Both the position numbers and the translations under genes were made by a program. DNA of 64,000 nt from Melioribacteraceae bacterium (GTDB lineage Bacteria; Bacteroidota; Ignavibacteria; Ignavibacteriales; Melioribacteraceae), in NCBI GenBank assembly GCA_016342755.1, contig JAEINS010000004.1, positions 124,001 through 188,000 of the forward strand, written 5' to 3'. Below, in pieces: positions 27,390-36,391 of this stretch; the first letter of the stretch is position 1; every line of letters starts with the position of its first letter. The notes under the pieces are model-generated. The model saw nothing but the letters and a program-made list of their open reading frames with translations. It did no database searches and had not been told where the DNA came from.

Positions 27390-27528
27390 TAGTTATGTCA
27401 AATATTGAAATAACCTCTTGGTTAAGAATAGATATTACTCACAACATTATTCTTTTAATTTTTCAAAATTGGCATAATAAAAGATGTTGATAGCAATATT
27501 TAGTTATGGGGATATTTCAAATATTGAA
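27390..27528 (+). promoter_or_regulatory. Two TCAAATATTGAA sites upstream of the ROK regulator
   Basis: The palindromic 12-mer TCAAATATTGAA occurs at 27398-27409 and 27517-27528, each time shortly after an AGTTATG sequence. Exact repetition of a palindrome before a ROK-type repressor gene suggests an autoregulatory operator pair. The remainder of the 351-bp gap (27346-27696) is AT-rich, contains the hairpin at 27605-27642, and shows no gene I can support. Confidence 0.45.
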
Positions 27529-27604
27529 CAAACTATCAGCATACTTAGGAGTCTTATTTTATATATTCTGCTAATTTATTAGCGCTTGGTTTTTTTTATG
27601 GGGA

Positions 27605-27642
27605 AAAGGTACACCGGCAGTTAATAGCTGCCGGGAACCTTT
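27605..27642. repeat. Long two-part hairpin upstream of the ROK gene
   Basis: AAAGGT (27605-27610) pairs with ACCTTT (27637-27642), and inside it CCGGCAG (27614-27620) pairs with CTGCCGG (27628-27634) around a 7-nt loop. It is GC-rich against the AT-rich surroundings, about 55 bases before the ROK start. It could be a 5'-UTR control hairpin or a dispersed palindrome; related AAAGGTA...GCCGGCAG sequence occurs at about 32533-32557. Confidence 0.5.
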
Positions 27643-27696
27643 AATTGAGTCCAGAAAATTCGTATCCTAATTTTATTAATAATAAGTGTTTCCCCT

Positions 27697-28884
27697 ATGA
27701 TGCAATCTATGTTCACGAGTGGCAGTACAAAACTTGTTAAAAATCTTAACAAACATCACGTCTTAAATCTGGTTAGAATGCACACCGGAGTTACTGCAAG
27801 AGATATAAGTAAAATCACAAAACTTCAAATGTCAACTGTACTTTATACTTTAAGGTCGCTAAAAGAAGACGGGCTTTTAAAGGAAATTGGATATGGAAAT
27901 TCGACTTTGCATGGCGGAAAACCTCCAATTGTCTGGGATATTGCCGGTGAATATGGATATGTAATTGGCATTGGACTTATATCAAAAGAGGTTCGTGTTG
28001 TATTAATGGATTTCAATGAAAAGGTTCTATATAAAAAGAATTTTGCCGTTAAAAAATATAAAGACGCAAAAGATCTTACAGATCAATTAGTTTCAATTAT
28101 TAAGTTTATAATAAAAGAAAATAAAATTTCGTCAGAACGGGTTTTAGGTGTAGGAGTCGGTTTTTCCGGATTAGTTGATTTTTCCAGAGGAGTTGTTACT
28201 AAGGCAACTGGTTTTCATTTTGAAAATGTTCCTCTTAAAGAGATGCTTGAGAAGGAATTCGATTTTAAAATTGAAATTGAAAATAACGCAAACGCTGGTG
28301 CGCTGGGCATAAAATGGCTGCATGAAGAAGCAAAAACAATTCCGAATATTTTATATCTGACTGTCCATAAGGTTTTTGGTGCTATGGGAGTAGGACTTAT
28401 AATTGATCATAAACTTTTTCATGGCGCAAATTTTTCGGCTGGCGAAATTGGTTCTTTTTTAAGGATCAACAATTGGAAGAAAATTCTTAAAAGTGCAAAA
28501 AACAAAGTAGCTGATTATAAAGTGCTTGAAGCTTACAATAAACATAAAGATGAAGTAATTGATATTCCGACTGTAATAAAATTGGCAAAAACTAAAAATG
28601 AATCCGCTATATTTATTTTACGGGAAGTTGGAAAAGAAATAAGCCGGCAATTGGTGTTTCAAATAGATTTACTTGATCCGGATGTAATTTACATGGGAGG
28701 CGGTATGTGTGATGCTCAGGAATTTATTGATCCTATAATTAAAGAAAGAGTTCCTGCACAGGTAATTGCAAATTCATCTAAAGCCACACCTATAAAATAT
28801 TCTCCGTTTGGAATGTATTCTGTTGCTATGGGCGGAGCTGCTCTGATCTTTCAGTTTATCTTTGGAAAAAGTGAAAATTGCTGA
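27697..28884 (+). CDS. ROK-family transcriptional regulator
   Basis: A 395-residue ROK protein: a winged helix at about 15-75 (HHVLNLVRMHTGVTARDISKITKLQMSTVLYTLRSLKEDGLL) and a sugar-kinase-like ROK domain from about 85 (YVIGIGLISKEVRVVLMD, GVGVGFSGLVDFSRGVV, AGEIGS, GGGMCDA). Two features argue against kinase activity. The catalytic ENDAN motif reads ENNANAGALG, with Asn for the Asp base, and the CxCGxxGC zinc motif after AGEIGS is absent. It is likely a pure sugar-responsive repressor, like XylR/NagC-type members. The ATG at 27697 is chosen, though ATGs at 27700 and 27709 are also possible and no clear ribosome-binding site is seen. Confidence 0.88.
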   Translation: MMQSMFTSGSTKLVKNLNKHHVLNLVRMHTGVTARDISKITKLQMSTVLYTLRSLKEDGLLKEIGYGNSTLHGGKPPIVWDIAGEYGYVIGIGLISKEVRVVLMDFNEKVLYKKNFAVKKYKDAKDLTDQLVSIIKFIIKENKISSERVLGVGVGFSGLVDFSRGVVTKATGFHFENVPLKEMLEKEFDFKIEIENNANAGALGIKWLHEEAKTIPNILYLTVHKVFGAMGVGLIIDHKLFHGANFSAGEIGSFLRINNWKKILKSAKNKVADYKVLEAYNKHKDEVIDIPTVIKLAKTKNESAIFILREVGKEISRQLVFQIDLLDPDVIYMGGGMCDAQEFIDPIIKERVPAQVIANSSKATPIKYSPFGMYSVAMGGAALIFQFIFGKSENC

Positions 28885-28982
28885 TTATAATTATTTGTAC
28901 CTGATTCTGAGCTTAGTTTATATTCTGCAATTTTAGTATATTCATTTCGATTTATCAATTTCTAATTAAGCTAATTCTAGAT

Positions 28983-30026
28983 ATGAAAAGAAAAACATTT
29001 TTAAAAACCGCAGGCTCCGTCCTGGCTTTATCAACAATTCCTACTAATATTTTTTCTGAAACCTTACCAAATAAAATTAAACCAAAGAGATTAAAAAAAG
29101 GTGATACAATAGGGTTAGTTTCCCCGGGAAGCTTTATAACTGAAGATTCTCTTGAAGAAGCAATTGAAAGTCTGGAGCTGTTAGGTTATAAAGTTAAGTA
29201 CACCAATAGAATCCTTAATAAATACGGGTATCTTGGCGGTAAGGATAAAGACAGAGCTGATGATATAAATGAAATGTTCGAAAGAAAAGATATAGACGCG
29301 GTTGTTTGTGTAAGAGGCGGTTACGGCTGTGCGCGAATGCTGGATTATGTTGATTATGATTTAATAAAGAATAACCCTAAAATAATTGTTGGCTATAGTG
29401 ATATAACAGCATTGCTGTATGCTATTACCGCTAAAACGGGATTAGTAACATTTCACGGACCGGTTGGCATTTCAACTTTTAATGAATTTTCAGTCAGCTA
29501 TTTTAATGAAGTTCTTATAAACGCAAATAGTAATCTGGAATTATTAAGTGTAGTTGAAGAAGGAAAAGAAGATAATAATGAATACCAGATTATAAAAATT
29601 ACTGAAGGAACTGCTGAAGGTGAATTGGTTGGCGGTAACTTATCAATAATTGTTACAATGATTGGAACTGAATATGATATTGATTCAAAAGGAAAATTAG
29701 TTTTTCTGGAAGAAATTGGTGAGGAGCCTTATAGAGTTGATAGAATGCTTACTCATATGATTCAGGCCGGAAAATTTAAAGATGCTGCCGGAATTGTTTT
29801 GGGAGTTTTTAGAAATTGTGATCCTGATAAAGATGATCCTGAGTTTGAAGATTCATTATCGCTGATACAAGTTTTGGAAGACAGGCTGGGGAGTTTAGGA
29901 ATTCCGGTAATTTATGGATTATCATTTGGGCACATTAGCAATAAATTTACTTTGCCTTTTGGAATAAAAGCCAGGCTAAATGTAAGTCAGGAAAAACTCA
30001 CACTAATTGAAAGTGCGGTTGTGTAA
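28983..30026 (+). CDS. S66-family LD-carboxypeptidase (muramoyltetrapeptide carboxypeptidase)
   Basis: A 347-residue peptidase that trims the terminal D-Ala from tetrapeptide in peptidoglycan recycling. A leader of about 25 residues (MKRKTFLKTAGSVLALSTIP) resembles a Tat/Sec signal with a KRKTFLK motif. The catalytic domain starts at KKGDTIGLVSPGSFI and shows the nucleophile elbow GYSDITALL (Ser), LVFLEEIGEEPYRVDRML (Glu) and GLSFGHISNKFTLP (His), the complete Ser-His-Glu triad. Most S66 enzymes are cytosolic, so an exported one is of note. priA follows after 2 bp. Confidence 0.88.
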   Translation: MKRKTFLKTAGSVLALSTIPTNIFSETLPNKIKPKRLKKGDTIGLVSPGSFITEDSLEEAIESLELLGYKVKYTNRILNKYGYLGGKDKDRADDINEMFERKDIDAVVCVRGGYGCARMLDYVDYDLIKNNPKIIVGYSDITALLYAITAKTGLVTFHGPVGISTFNEFSVSYFNEVLINANSNLELLSVVEEGKEDNNEYQIIKITEGTAEGELVGGNLSIIVTMIGTEYDIDSKGKLVFLEEIGEEPYRVDRMLTHMIQAGKFKDAAGIVLGVFRNCDPDKDDPEFEDSLSLIQVLEDRLGSLGIPVIYGLSFGHISNKFTLPFGIKARLNVSQEKLTLIESAVV

Positions 30027-30028
30027 AT

Positions 30029-32494
30029 ATGTTTGCCGAAGTTGTTTTTCCTCTGCCATTTAGAAATTCCTTTACATATAAAATACCGGAAGAGTTTCTT
30101 GACGCGGTTGAAATGGGAGTGCGTGTTGTTGTTCCCTTTGGGAGAAGGATTTTAACCGGCTTTGTGATAAATGTGCTGGACGATTGCAAAGTTGAGGGGC
30201 GGATTAAAAACATTCAGGATGTTTTAGATACAGAACCAATCTTTAACAACGAATCTCTAAAGTTCTATAAATGGATTTCAGATTATTATTTAAGCTCTCT
30301 CGGAGAAGCGTTAAGAAATTCAGTTCCGTACGGTACCGAAGTTGAAACAAAGCGCAAGATAATTTCTGATATGGAATATTGTTATGATCTTTATGAATCA
30401 GAAAAGAAAAAAGATAGTACCCGTGGTAAGATATTAAGATTCCTTTCTGAAAAGGAAACTTGCAAACTAGCTTATTTGCAAAAAGTTGTAAAGAAGAAAA
30501 ATATTTATTCCATTCTAAAAACACTTCATAAAAATGGTGCTATAACAATTGTTGATGAGGTTGAAGGTGCCAAAGTAAGAGTTAAAAAAGTAAAAGCAGT
30601 TAAGCTTAATAAACCATTAGAAGAACTTTATGATTCAATAGGAACAATTGAAAAAAGGAGTCCGAAGCAGGCTTTAATACTTTTAGAAATGATATCTGCC
30701 AAAGGTAAAGAAATTCAATTATCCGATCTGCTAAAAAAAACTGAGTCTTCGGCATCATCTGTAGACGGATTAGTTCAGAAAGGTTATTTGGAAATTTTTG
30801 ATCTGGAAATTAAAAGAAATTATTTAGAAACCTACGATGAAGAACTTAAGAATATAATTTTAACAGATCAGCAAAGTAAAATTGTTACAACTGTTAATAA
30901 GTCCATAGATAAAGACGAATTTAAATCATTCCTTTTACATGGTATTACCGGAAGTGGTAAAACACAGGTATATATTGAATTAGCAAAAAAAGTTCTGGCA
31001 AAAAATAAAACCGTATTAATTCTTGTTCCGGAAATATCTTTAACTCCGCAAATGACTTCCCGATTGATAAATAATTTTGGTGACTCTGTTGCTGTTCTTC
31101 ATAGCCAGATGTCGATTGGTGAAAGATTTGATTCATGGCGAAGTATTGTAAATGGCGAAAGTACAGTTGTAGTGGGTGCAAGATCAGCTTTGTTTGCGCC
31201 GTTAAAAAATTTAGGTCTTATTGTTGTTGATGAGGAACATGATCAGAGTTATAAGCAATATGATATGGTTCCTAAATATCAGGCAAGAGATGCCGGAGTA
31301 ATAAGAGGCTGGATGGAAGGATGCCCGGTTTTATTAGGCTCTGCGACTCCGTCTATCGAGAGTATGTACAACGCTCTTATCGGGAAGTATGAATTGTTAG
31401 AACTTCCGGAAAGAATTGATGATGCAAAACTGCCTGATATAAAACTTGTTAACATTAAGATTGAGCAGAAGCAGAAAAGGATGGAAAATATATTTTCTAA
31501 TGCACTGCTTAAAAAAATTAAAGACAGAATTGAGAAAAATGAAGGTGTAATAATACTTCAGAACAGAAGGGGTTTTGCAACACAAGTTTATTGCGAAGAT
31601 TGCGGCGAAATTGAAATGTGCAAAGAGTGTTCTGTCGGGATGGTTCATCACATCAGTAAAAATATATTGCAGTGCCATTATTGCGGTGCTTCAAAACCGG
31701 TTCCTAAAGGATGTACAACATGCGGTTCTCTTAATATTAAATTTTTTGGAACGGGAACACAAAGGGTTGAAGATGAATTAGATTATTATTTGCCTGATGT
31801 AAACATTGAAAGAGTTGATTCTGATACGATCAATAAAAAAGGTAAAATGGGAATTCTTCTCAACAGTTTTAGAAAAGGTGAGATTGATGTTTTAGTAGGA
31901 ACTCAAATGGTTTCTAAGGGATTAGACTTCGCAAATGTAACATTAGTCGGAGTTATTTCGGCCGAAACAAGTTTGTGGATGCCCGATTTTAGAGCCGATG
32001 AAAGAACTTTCCAATTATTAACGCAGGTTTCTGGTCGTGCCGGACGAAGTAAAACAAAGGGTGAAGTAATAATTCAAACTCAGGATGATAAACATTTTGT
32101 ATTGCAAAAAGTACTTGGCAATGATTACAAAGGCTTTTATGAAAGAGAGATAAAACTTCGTGAAAAAATGGGTTATCCGCCATTTACAAGACTTTGCCTT
32201 ATTGAAGCTAAAGATCCTAAAGAGGGAAATGTTATTGGCGCTATGAAAGATCTCTATTCGTTATTAACCAAGTATAAAAGCGGATTAAAGATATCGCCTC
32301 CTACCGAGGCTGTTATTTTAAAGCTTAAAGGACAGTACCGATATCAAATTTTAATTAAAAGTTTTAGGAAGATTGATCCATCAGGAAGTGTACTTAGAAA
32401 AGTTGTATTAGATTCATTTATTGAGTTTAATAAAAGATCAAGATATAGAGATGTCCGTGTGTTTTTTGATATTGATCCGCAGAGTGTGTTATAG
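30029..32494 (+). CDS. priA: Primosomal protein N' (replication restart helicase)
   Basis: The 3'-5' superfamily 2 helicase that reloads the replisome at collapsed forks. 821 residues: an N-terminal DNA 3'-end-binding domain (AEVVFPLPFRNSFTYKIPEE...GVRVVVPFGRR), Walker A LHGITGSGKTQVY, the DEEH box in LIVVDEEHDQSYKQ, GSATPSIES, and eight zinc cysteines in CEDCGEIEMCKEC and QCHYCGASKPVPKGCTTCG. Then GTQMVSKGLDFANVTLVG and the helicase VI motif QVSGRAGR. Complete and of normal length for this phylum. Convergent with the Yip1 gene; the 104-bp gap contains a GCCGGCAG/CCGGC imperfect inverted repeat. Confidence 0.95.
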   Translation: MFAEVVFPLPFRNSFTYKIPEEFLDAVEMGVRVVVPFGRRILTGFVINVLDDCKVEGRIKNIQDVLDTEPIFNNESLKFYKWISDYYLSSLGEALRNSVPYGTEVETKRKIISDMEYCYDLYESEKKKDSTRGKILRFLSEKETCKLAYLQKVVKKKNIYSILKTLHKNGAITIVDEVEGAKVRVKKVKAVKLNKPLEELYDSIGTIEKRSPKQALILLEMISAKGKEIQLSDLLKKTESSASSVDGLVQKGYLEIFDLEIKRNYLETYDEELKNIILTDQQSKIVTTVNKSIDKDEFKSFLLHGITGSGKTQVYIELAKKVLAKNKTVLILVPEISLTPQMTSRLINNFGDSVAVLHSQMSIGERFDSWRSIVNGESTVVVGARSALFAPLKNLGLIVVDEEHDQSYKQYDMVPKYQARDAGVIRGWMEGCPVLLGSATPSIESMYNALIGKYELLELPERIDDAKLPDIKLVNIKIEQKQKRMENIFSNALLKKIKDRIEKNEGVIILQNRRGFATQVYCEDCGEIEMCKECSVGMVHHISKNILQCHYCGASKPVPKGCTTCGSLNIKFFGTGTQRVEDELDYYLPDVNIERVDSDTINKKGKMGILLNSFRKGEIDVLVGTQMVSKGLDFANVTLVGVISAETSLWMPDFRADERTFQLLTQVSGRAGRSKTKGEVIIQTQDDKHFVLQKVLGNDYKGFYEREIKLREKMGYPPFTRLCLIEAKDPKEGNVIGAMKDLYSLLTKYKSGLKISPPTEAVILKLKGQYRYQILIKSFRKIDPSGSVLRKVVLDSFIEFNKRSRYRDVRVFFDIDPQSVL

Positions 32495-32598
32495 AATTAT
32501 AGTTGTTCTCTTGAGGTTCCGATCCCGATCGAAAGGTATAAATGACAGCCGGCAGCATCTAAACATTGCTTGATAACTACCGGCAATAAATTAAAAAT

Positions 32599-33432
32599 CT
32601 ATTGAACAAACATTCCTAAAAATGGAACTGCTTTTGTAATGAAGTGGAAAACAATTCCAAATCCTAACCAGAGTCCGAAAATTAAAATAAAGTATTTTAC
32701 AGTACTTTCTGATTTGAACATTTTTGCAAAACCGATACTTATAAGCGCATAAAACCAGATAGAGAATATATCAAGACGGCTTACCAAAAATCCTACAAAA
32801 GTTGATTTATCCATGTCCAAGAAAGATGCAACATCAACACCTGTAAACATTCTGTTCATTGAAAGTGAGAGAATAACAATAACAATAACCTGTAAAATTA
32901 AAACATAATACGGAAGTCCATAAGCAACCATAGCACTTGCGTATGTTCCATCGCCACTTAACACAAACTTGACTAAAAGGAAATAAACTCCTGCCAACAC
33001 AAAGAAAAGTATAAAGGTTACAAAAAGAATTCCCACTCCGCTAAGTACAACTTGAATTCCTCCGCCCGACATGTTTTCCATTTGAGTTCTTGCCGCTTCT
33101 AAAGCCTGATCAGCCTGTTCTTGCGTCATAGTACCGCCATCAACCATCCCTTTATAGGCTTCTTCCATTTTTGTCATTTGTTTTTCAATAGTTTCATATT
33201 TTATCTGAGGATTGCTCATCAATAAATATTGAGATAAAATAGTAAAAACTATTATTCCGATAATTGGCAACAACCAGTCAATTGCCTTTGCCGGAGTTTT
33301 CGCCATGTCAGAAAAAGTAGCAGACGGCTCCGTAAATACACCAACAAGCTTATCAGTATGGGCTATTTCTAATTCTTCTTCATCAAATTCAGATGAATCA
33401 TTTTTAAGTTCATCATTATTTAATTCTTCCAT
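32599..33432 (-). CDS. Yip1-domain membrane protein
   Basis: A 277-residue membrane protein. A short acidic N-terminus is followed by the Yip1-type opening KLVGVFTEPSATFSDMAKTPAKAIDWLLPI and five hydrophobic segments (about 53-70, 130-160, 165-195, 215-240, 245-268). An extended helical loop (about 75-125) carries TKMEEAYKGMVDGGTMTQEQA. Bacterial Yip1 proteins have no firm function; some are tied to envelope maintenance. AGGGA precedes the ATG. It diverges from the tryptophanase operon. Confidence 0.8.
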   Translation of the reverse strand: MEELNNDELKNDSSEFDEEELEIAHTDKLVGVFTEPSATFSDMAKTPAKAIDWLLPIIGIIVFTILSQYLLMSNPQIKYETIEKQMTKMEEAYKGMVDGGTMTQEQADQALEAARTQMENMSGGGIQVVLSGVGILFVTFILFFVLAGVYFLLVKFVLSGDGTYASAMVAYGLPYYVLILQVIVIVILSLSMNRMFTGVDVASFLDMDKSTFVGFLVSRLDIFSIWFYALISIGFAKMFKSESTVKYFILIFGLWLGFGIVFHFITKAVPFLGMFVQ

Positions 33433-33475
33433 GTCAATCCCTTTATTATTAGTATTAAATAAATCTTAATTATAA

Positions 33476-33581
33476 TTGCCAATAAATTTAAGATAAAAAA
33501 AAATATTCTAAAACTAAACAATTTCAATTTAGAATTAAAAACATAAAGTTATAATAATAGTTGCCAATAAATTTAAGATAA
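33476..33581. repeat. 21-bp exact direct repeat in the Yip1/tnaA divergent promoter region
   Basis: TTGCCAATAAATTTAAGATA followed by A occurs identically at 33476-33496 and 33561-33581, 85 bp apart (about eight helical turns). Both copies lie between divergent gene starts, one about 45 bp from the Yip1 start and the other about 35 bp from tnaA. A duplicated promoter or operator is the simplest reading. Confidence 0.6.
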
Positions 33582-33615
33582 CCTAATTTTCGGTGACAAT
33601 TAAAATAGGTGATTC

Positions 33616-34989
33616 ATGAAAACAATAATTGAACCCTTTAGAATTAAATCAGTTGAGCCTATAAAGTTTACTTCTAAAGAAGAACGAACCGAAATTTTAA
33701 AAGATGCCGGATATAATCCATTTCTTGTTTCTGCTGAAAATGTAATAATAGACCTGCTTACAGACAGTGGAACATCAGCCATGAGCGCGAAACAGTGGTC
33801 TGGTATAATGGATGGTGACGAATCGTATGCCGGATCAAAAAGTTTTTTCAGATTTGAAACTGCTGTAAAAAAGATAACCGGAATGGAGTTTATTATTCCA
33901 ACACATCAGGGAAGAGCTGCCGAAAAAATTCTTTTCTCAATTTGCGGAGGTGAAGGAAAATCAGTTCCAAATAATACACATTTTGACACAACCAGAGCAA
34001 ATATAGAGTTTTCGGGAGCCACAGCGGTTGATCTGTTAAACGCCATTGGTAAACAGCCTTCTGTAAGAGCAGATTTTAAAGGTGATATGGATGTTGAAGC
34101 TCTTGTTAAATTTATTGAGGAAACCGGTGTTGAAAATATTCCTCTTGTAATGATTACAGTTACTAACAATTCAGGCGGCGGACAGCCGGTATCAATGAAA
34201 AATATTCGTGAAGTAAGCAATATTTGTAAAAAATATAAGCTCCCATTTTTTCTGGACGCGTGCAGATTTGCTGAGAATGCTTATTTCATTAAGCAAAGAG
34301 AATCCGGTTATGAAAATAAATCAGTTTTAGAAATTGCGCAAGAAATGTTCTCTTATGCTGATGGCGCGACAATGAGCGCAAAAAAAGATGCTCTTGTAAA
34401 TATCGGCGGATTCTTAGCAATGAACGATGATGCTTTGGCACAAAAATGTAGAAACTTATTAATAGTAACTGAAGGATTTCCAACTTACGGCGGTTTGGCT
34501 GGCAGAGATTTAGAAGCCGTTGCGCAAGGTCTTGAGGAAATTCTGGACGAAAACTATCTTCAGTATAGAATTAGATCTACCGCATATCTTGGCGAAAACA
34601 TGATTAAAGCCGGAATCCCAATTATAGAACCTCCTGGCGGACACGCAATATATATAGACGCTAAAGCATTTGCTCCCCATATCCCGCCGCATCAGTTTCC
34701 TGGTCAGTCTATTGCCTGTGAGTTATATATTCAAGGCGGAGTCAGGTCGGTGGAAATTGGCAGTGTAATGTTTGGTAAATATGATAAAGAAGGAAATGTA
34801 GTTTCACCTCCTATGGAATTAGTCAGACTTGCAATTCCAAGGCGCGTTTATACACAGAGCCACATTGACTATGTACTTGAAGTATTAACAGAAGTATTTA
34901 ATAATCGCGAAAAATTGAAAGGTTATGAGTTTACTTATGAAGCTCCTATGCTTCGTCACTTTACCGCGAAATTTAAACCAATTGATTAA
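33616..34989 (+). CDS. tnaA: Tryptophanase (L-tryptophan indole-lyase)
   Basis: PLP beta-eliminating lyase making indole, pyruvate and ammonia from tryptophan. 457 residues. The family is shared with tyrosine phenol-lyase, so discriminating positions matter. PLP Lys257 is in TMSAKKDAL; Asp124 (HFDTTR) takes the place of the lyase's Thr124; Ile381 (SVEIG) replaces Arg381, which binds phenol; His448 (MLRHFTAK) replaces Phe448. All three agree with tryptophanase. It leads a compact operon with DUF4905, AMMECR1, MEMO1 and DUF2520 genes. No TnaC-like leader peptide or tryptophan permease was seen nearby. Confidence 0.88.
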   Translation: MKTIIEPFRIKSVEPIKFTSKEERTEILKDAGYNPFLVSAENVIIDLLTDSGTSAMSAKQWSGIMDGDESYAGSKSFFRFETAVKKITGMEFIIPTHQGRAAEKILFSICGGEGKSVPNNTHFDTTRANIEFSGATAVDLLNAIGKQPSVRADFKGDMDVEALVKFIEETGVENIPLVMITVTNNSGGGQPVSMKNIREVSNICKKYKLPFFLDACRFAENAYFIKQRESGYENKSVLEIAQEMFSYADGATMSAKKDALVNIGGFLAMNDDALAQKCRNLLIVTEGFPTYGGLAGRDLEAVAQGLEEILDENYLQYRIRSTAYLGENMIKAGIPIIEPPGGHAIYIDAKAFAPHIPPHQFPGQSIACELYIQGGVRSVEIGSVMFGKYDKEGNVVSPPMELVRLAIPRRVYTQSHIDYVLEVLTEVFNNREKLKGYEFTYEAPMLRHFTAKFKPID

Positions 34990-34991
34990 TA

Positions 34992-35807
34992 ATGAAAATT
35001 AAGAAGACATTATCATTTAATTCTTCGAAAAATATTTGGAGACTTCTCTTGTCGGATACTAATAAATTGTTGATACAGACAATGGATAGTAAAACAAGGG
35101 AAGTTTTCTTCAATTACTTTGATTCCTATTCCGGGAAAACAATTTTAAAAAATTATCAGCCTGATGAAAAATATTTCGTCGGTGTTGAAGCTATTCAGAA
35201 TGATTTAATCTACTTTCATAAGTTTGCAAAACCAGATATGCCAAATCATAAAGGTATAATAGCATTTTCTGTGAGCTCAAAAGAAATACTCTGGGAAAAT
35301 GAAGAGCTCGAATTTTATTTTTTATTAAATGATAAAATTATCTGTAGAAAACAATTGTTTGATAGCTGGAATTATAAAGCCTTAGATTCTAAATCGGGTG
35401 TGTGTCTTGATGAGGAAATTAGTTATGATAAACTATTAGAGCTGAGGAAACAGCAAATTATTAATGGCAGTAATATTCTCCCGGTTAATTTTAATAATAC
35501 TAACCCTGACAATAGAACAGCAAGTGATTTTATTGAGGATGCGATTAATGCCGTAGATATAACCGGCTATCCGGAGTATGCCGTTTGTGATAATCTGCTG
35601 GTCTTTAATTATCACGAAAAACAGAAAAAAGGATATTTTGACAATCAGTTTTTTATAGTTGACTTAGTTAGAAAAAAAACTCTATATTCAGATAAAATCA
35701 ATTCCGGACTCCAAAATTTCGTCCCCGATTCTTTTTTCATTAAAGATGATTTAATATTTATATTGAAGAATAAAAATGAAGTAAAAGTACTTCAAATGAA
35801 AGAATAG
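34992..35807 (+). CDS. DUF4905-like protein
   Basis: A 271-residue soluble protein, probably a beta-propeller-like fold of short repeated strands. The opening (NIWRLLLSDTNKLLIQTMDSKTREVFFNYFDSYSGKTIL) and middle (LIYFHKFAKPDMPNHKGIIAFSVSSKEILWENEELEFYF) match the pattern I associate with DUF4905 of Bacteroidota-type genomes: 'W-R-L' start and 'hKGI-A' core. Function unknown. It follows tnaA by 2 bp and precedes the AMMECR1 gene by 8 bp. Confidence 0.6.
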   Translation: MKIKKTLSFNSSKNIWRLLLSDTNKLLIQTMDSKTREVFFNYFDSYSGKTILKNYQPDEKYFVGVEAIQNDLIYFHKFAKPDMPNHKGIIAFSVSSKEILWENEELEFYFLLNDKIICRKQLFDSWNYKALDSKSGVCLDEEISYDKLLELRKQQIINGSNILPVNFNNTNPDNRTASDFIEDAINAVDITGYPEYAVCDNLLVFNYHEKQKKGYFDNQFFIVDLVRKKTLYSDKINSGLQNFVPDSFFIKDDLIFILKNKNEVKVLQMKE

Positions 35808-35815
35808 AGATTAAA

Positions 35816-36391
35816 ATGGAACTAACATCCGCTGAAAAAAAAATTTTATTAAAAGCTGCCAGAAGCAGTATAAAATCATACTTATATGATACAGACAAGC
35901 CGCAGATAGATTATAACGAATTCCCGAAATTAAAAGAAAATCACGGTGCTTTTGTAACGCTTACAATAAATAATAATTTGCGCGGATGTATTGGATACAT
36001 AGTTGCTAATGATCCGGTATTTGAAACTGTTTGTACAGCTGCAATTCAGGCTTCTGCTAATGATCCAAGATTTCCGTCTCTTGCGAAAACCGAATTAGAA
36101 AAAATTGCTATCGAGATTTCAATTCTTTCAATTCCATTTAAAATGAATTCCTACGATGAAATTGAAGTTGGCAAACACGGATTGATTTTGAAAGAAGGTT
36201 ATAATCACGGACTGCTTTTACCGCAAGTACCTATTGAACATAATATGAACAAAGATCAGTATTTATCGGCTCTATGTAACAAAGCCGGTTTATATAGAGA
36301 CTACTGGAAAGAGAAAGTTTTAAATATAGAAATGTTTACAGCTACAGTGTTTTCCGAAAAAGAAATGGAGGAACAAAATGACAACAGTTAG
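35816..36391 (+). CDS. amrA: AmmeMemoRadiSam system protein A (AMMECR1-like)
   Basis: A 191-residue AMMECR1-domain protein. It shows GAFVTLTINNNLRGCIGYI (the invariant LRGCIG motif with its Cys), NDPRFPSL, IEISILS and GLLLPQVPIEHNMNKDQYLSALCNKAGL (the LLLPQV motif). The name comes from its frequent neighbours MEMO1 and a radical SAM enzyme; the biochemical role of the set is not settled. The amrB start lies within its last codons (14-bp overlap), so the two are translationally coupled. The radical SAM partner is not in this window. Confidence 0.9.
   Translation: MELTSAEKKILLKAARSSIKSYLYDTDKPQIDYNEFPKLKENHGAFVTLTINNNLRGCIGYIVANDPVFETVCTAAIQASANDPRFPSLAKTELEKIAIEISILSIPFKMNSYDEIEVGKHGLILKEGYNHGLLLPQVPIEHNMNKDQYLSALCNKAGLYRDYWKEKVLNIEMFTATVFSEKEMEEQNDNS

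Noticed and set aside
27506-27574. 22-codon hydrophobic frame upstream of the ROK gene (MGIFQILNKLSAYLG...)
   Set aside because: Overlaps a repeated palindromic site and has no ribosome-binding site; probably chance in AT-rich DNA.
32521-32580. GCCGGCAG/CCGGC inverted repeat between priA and Yip1 as a terminator
   Set aside because: Arms are short, the loop is long and no T-run follows; noted only as possibly related to the 27605-27642 hairpin.
33616-34989. Tyrosine phenol-lyase
   Set aside because: Arg381, Thr124 and Phe448 of that enzyme are replaced by Ile, Asp and His, as in tryptophanase.
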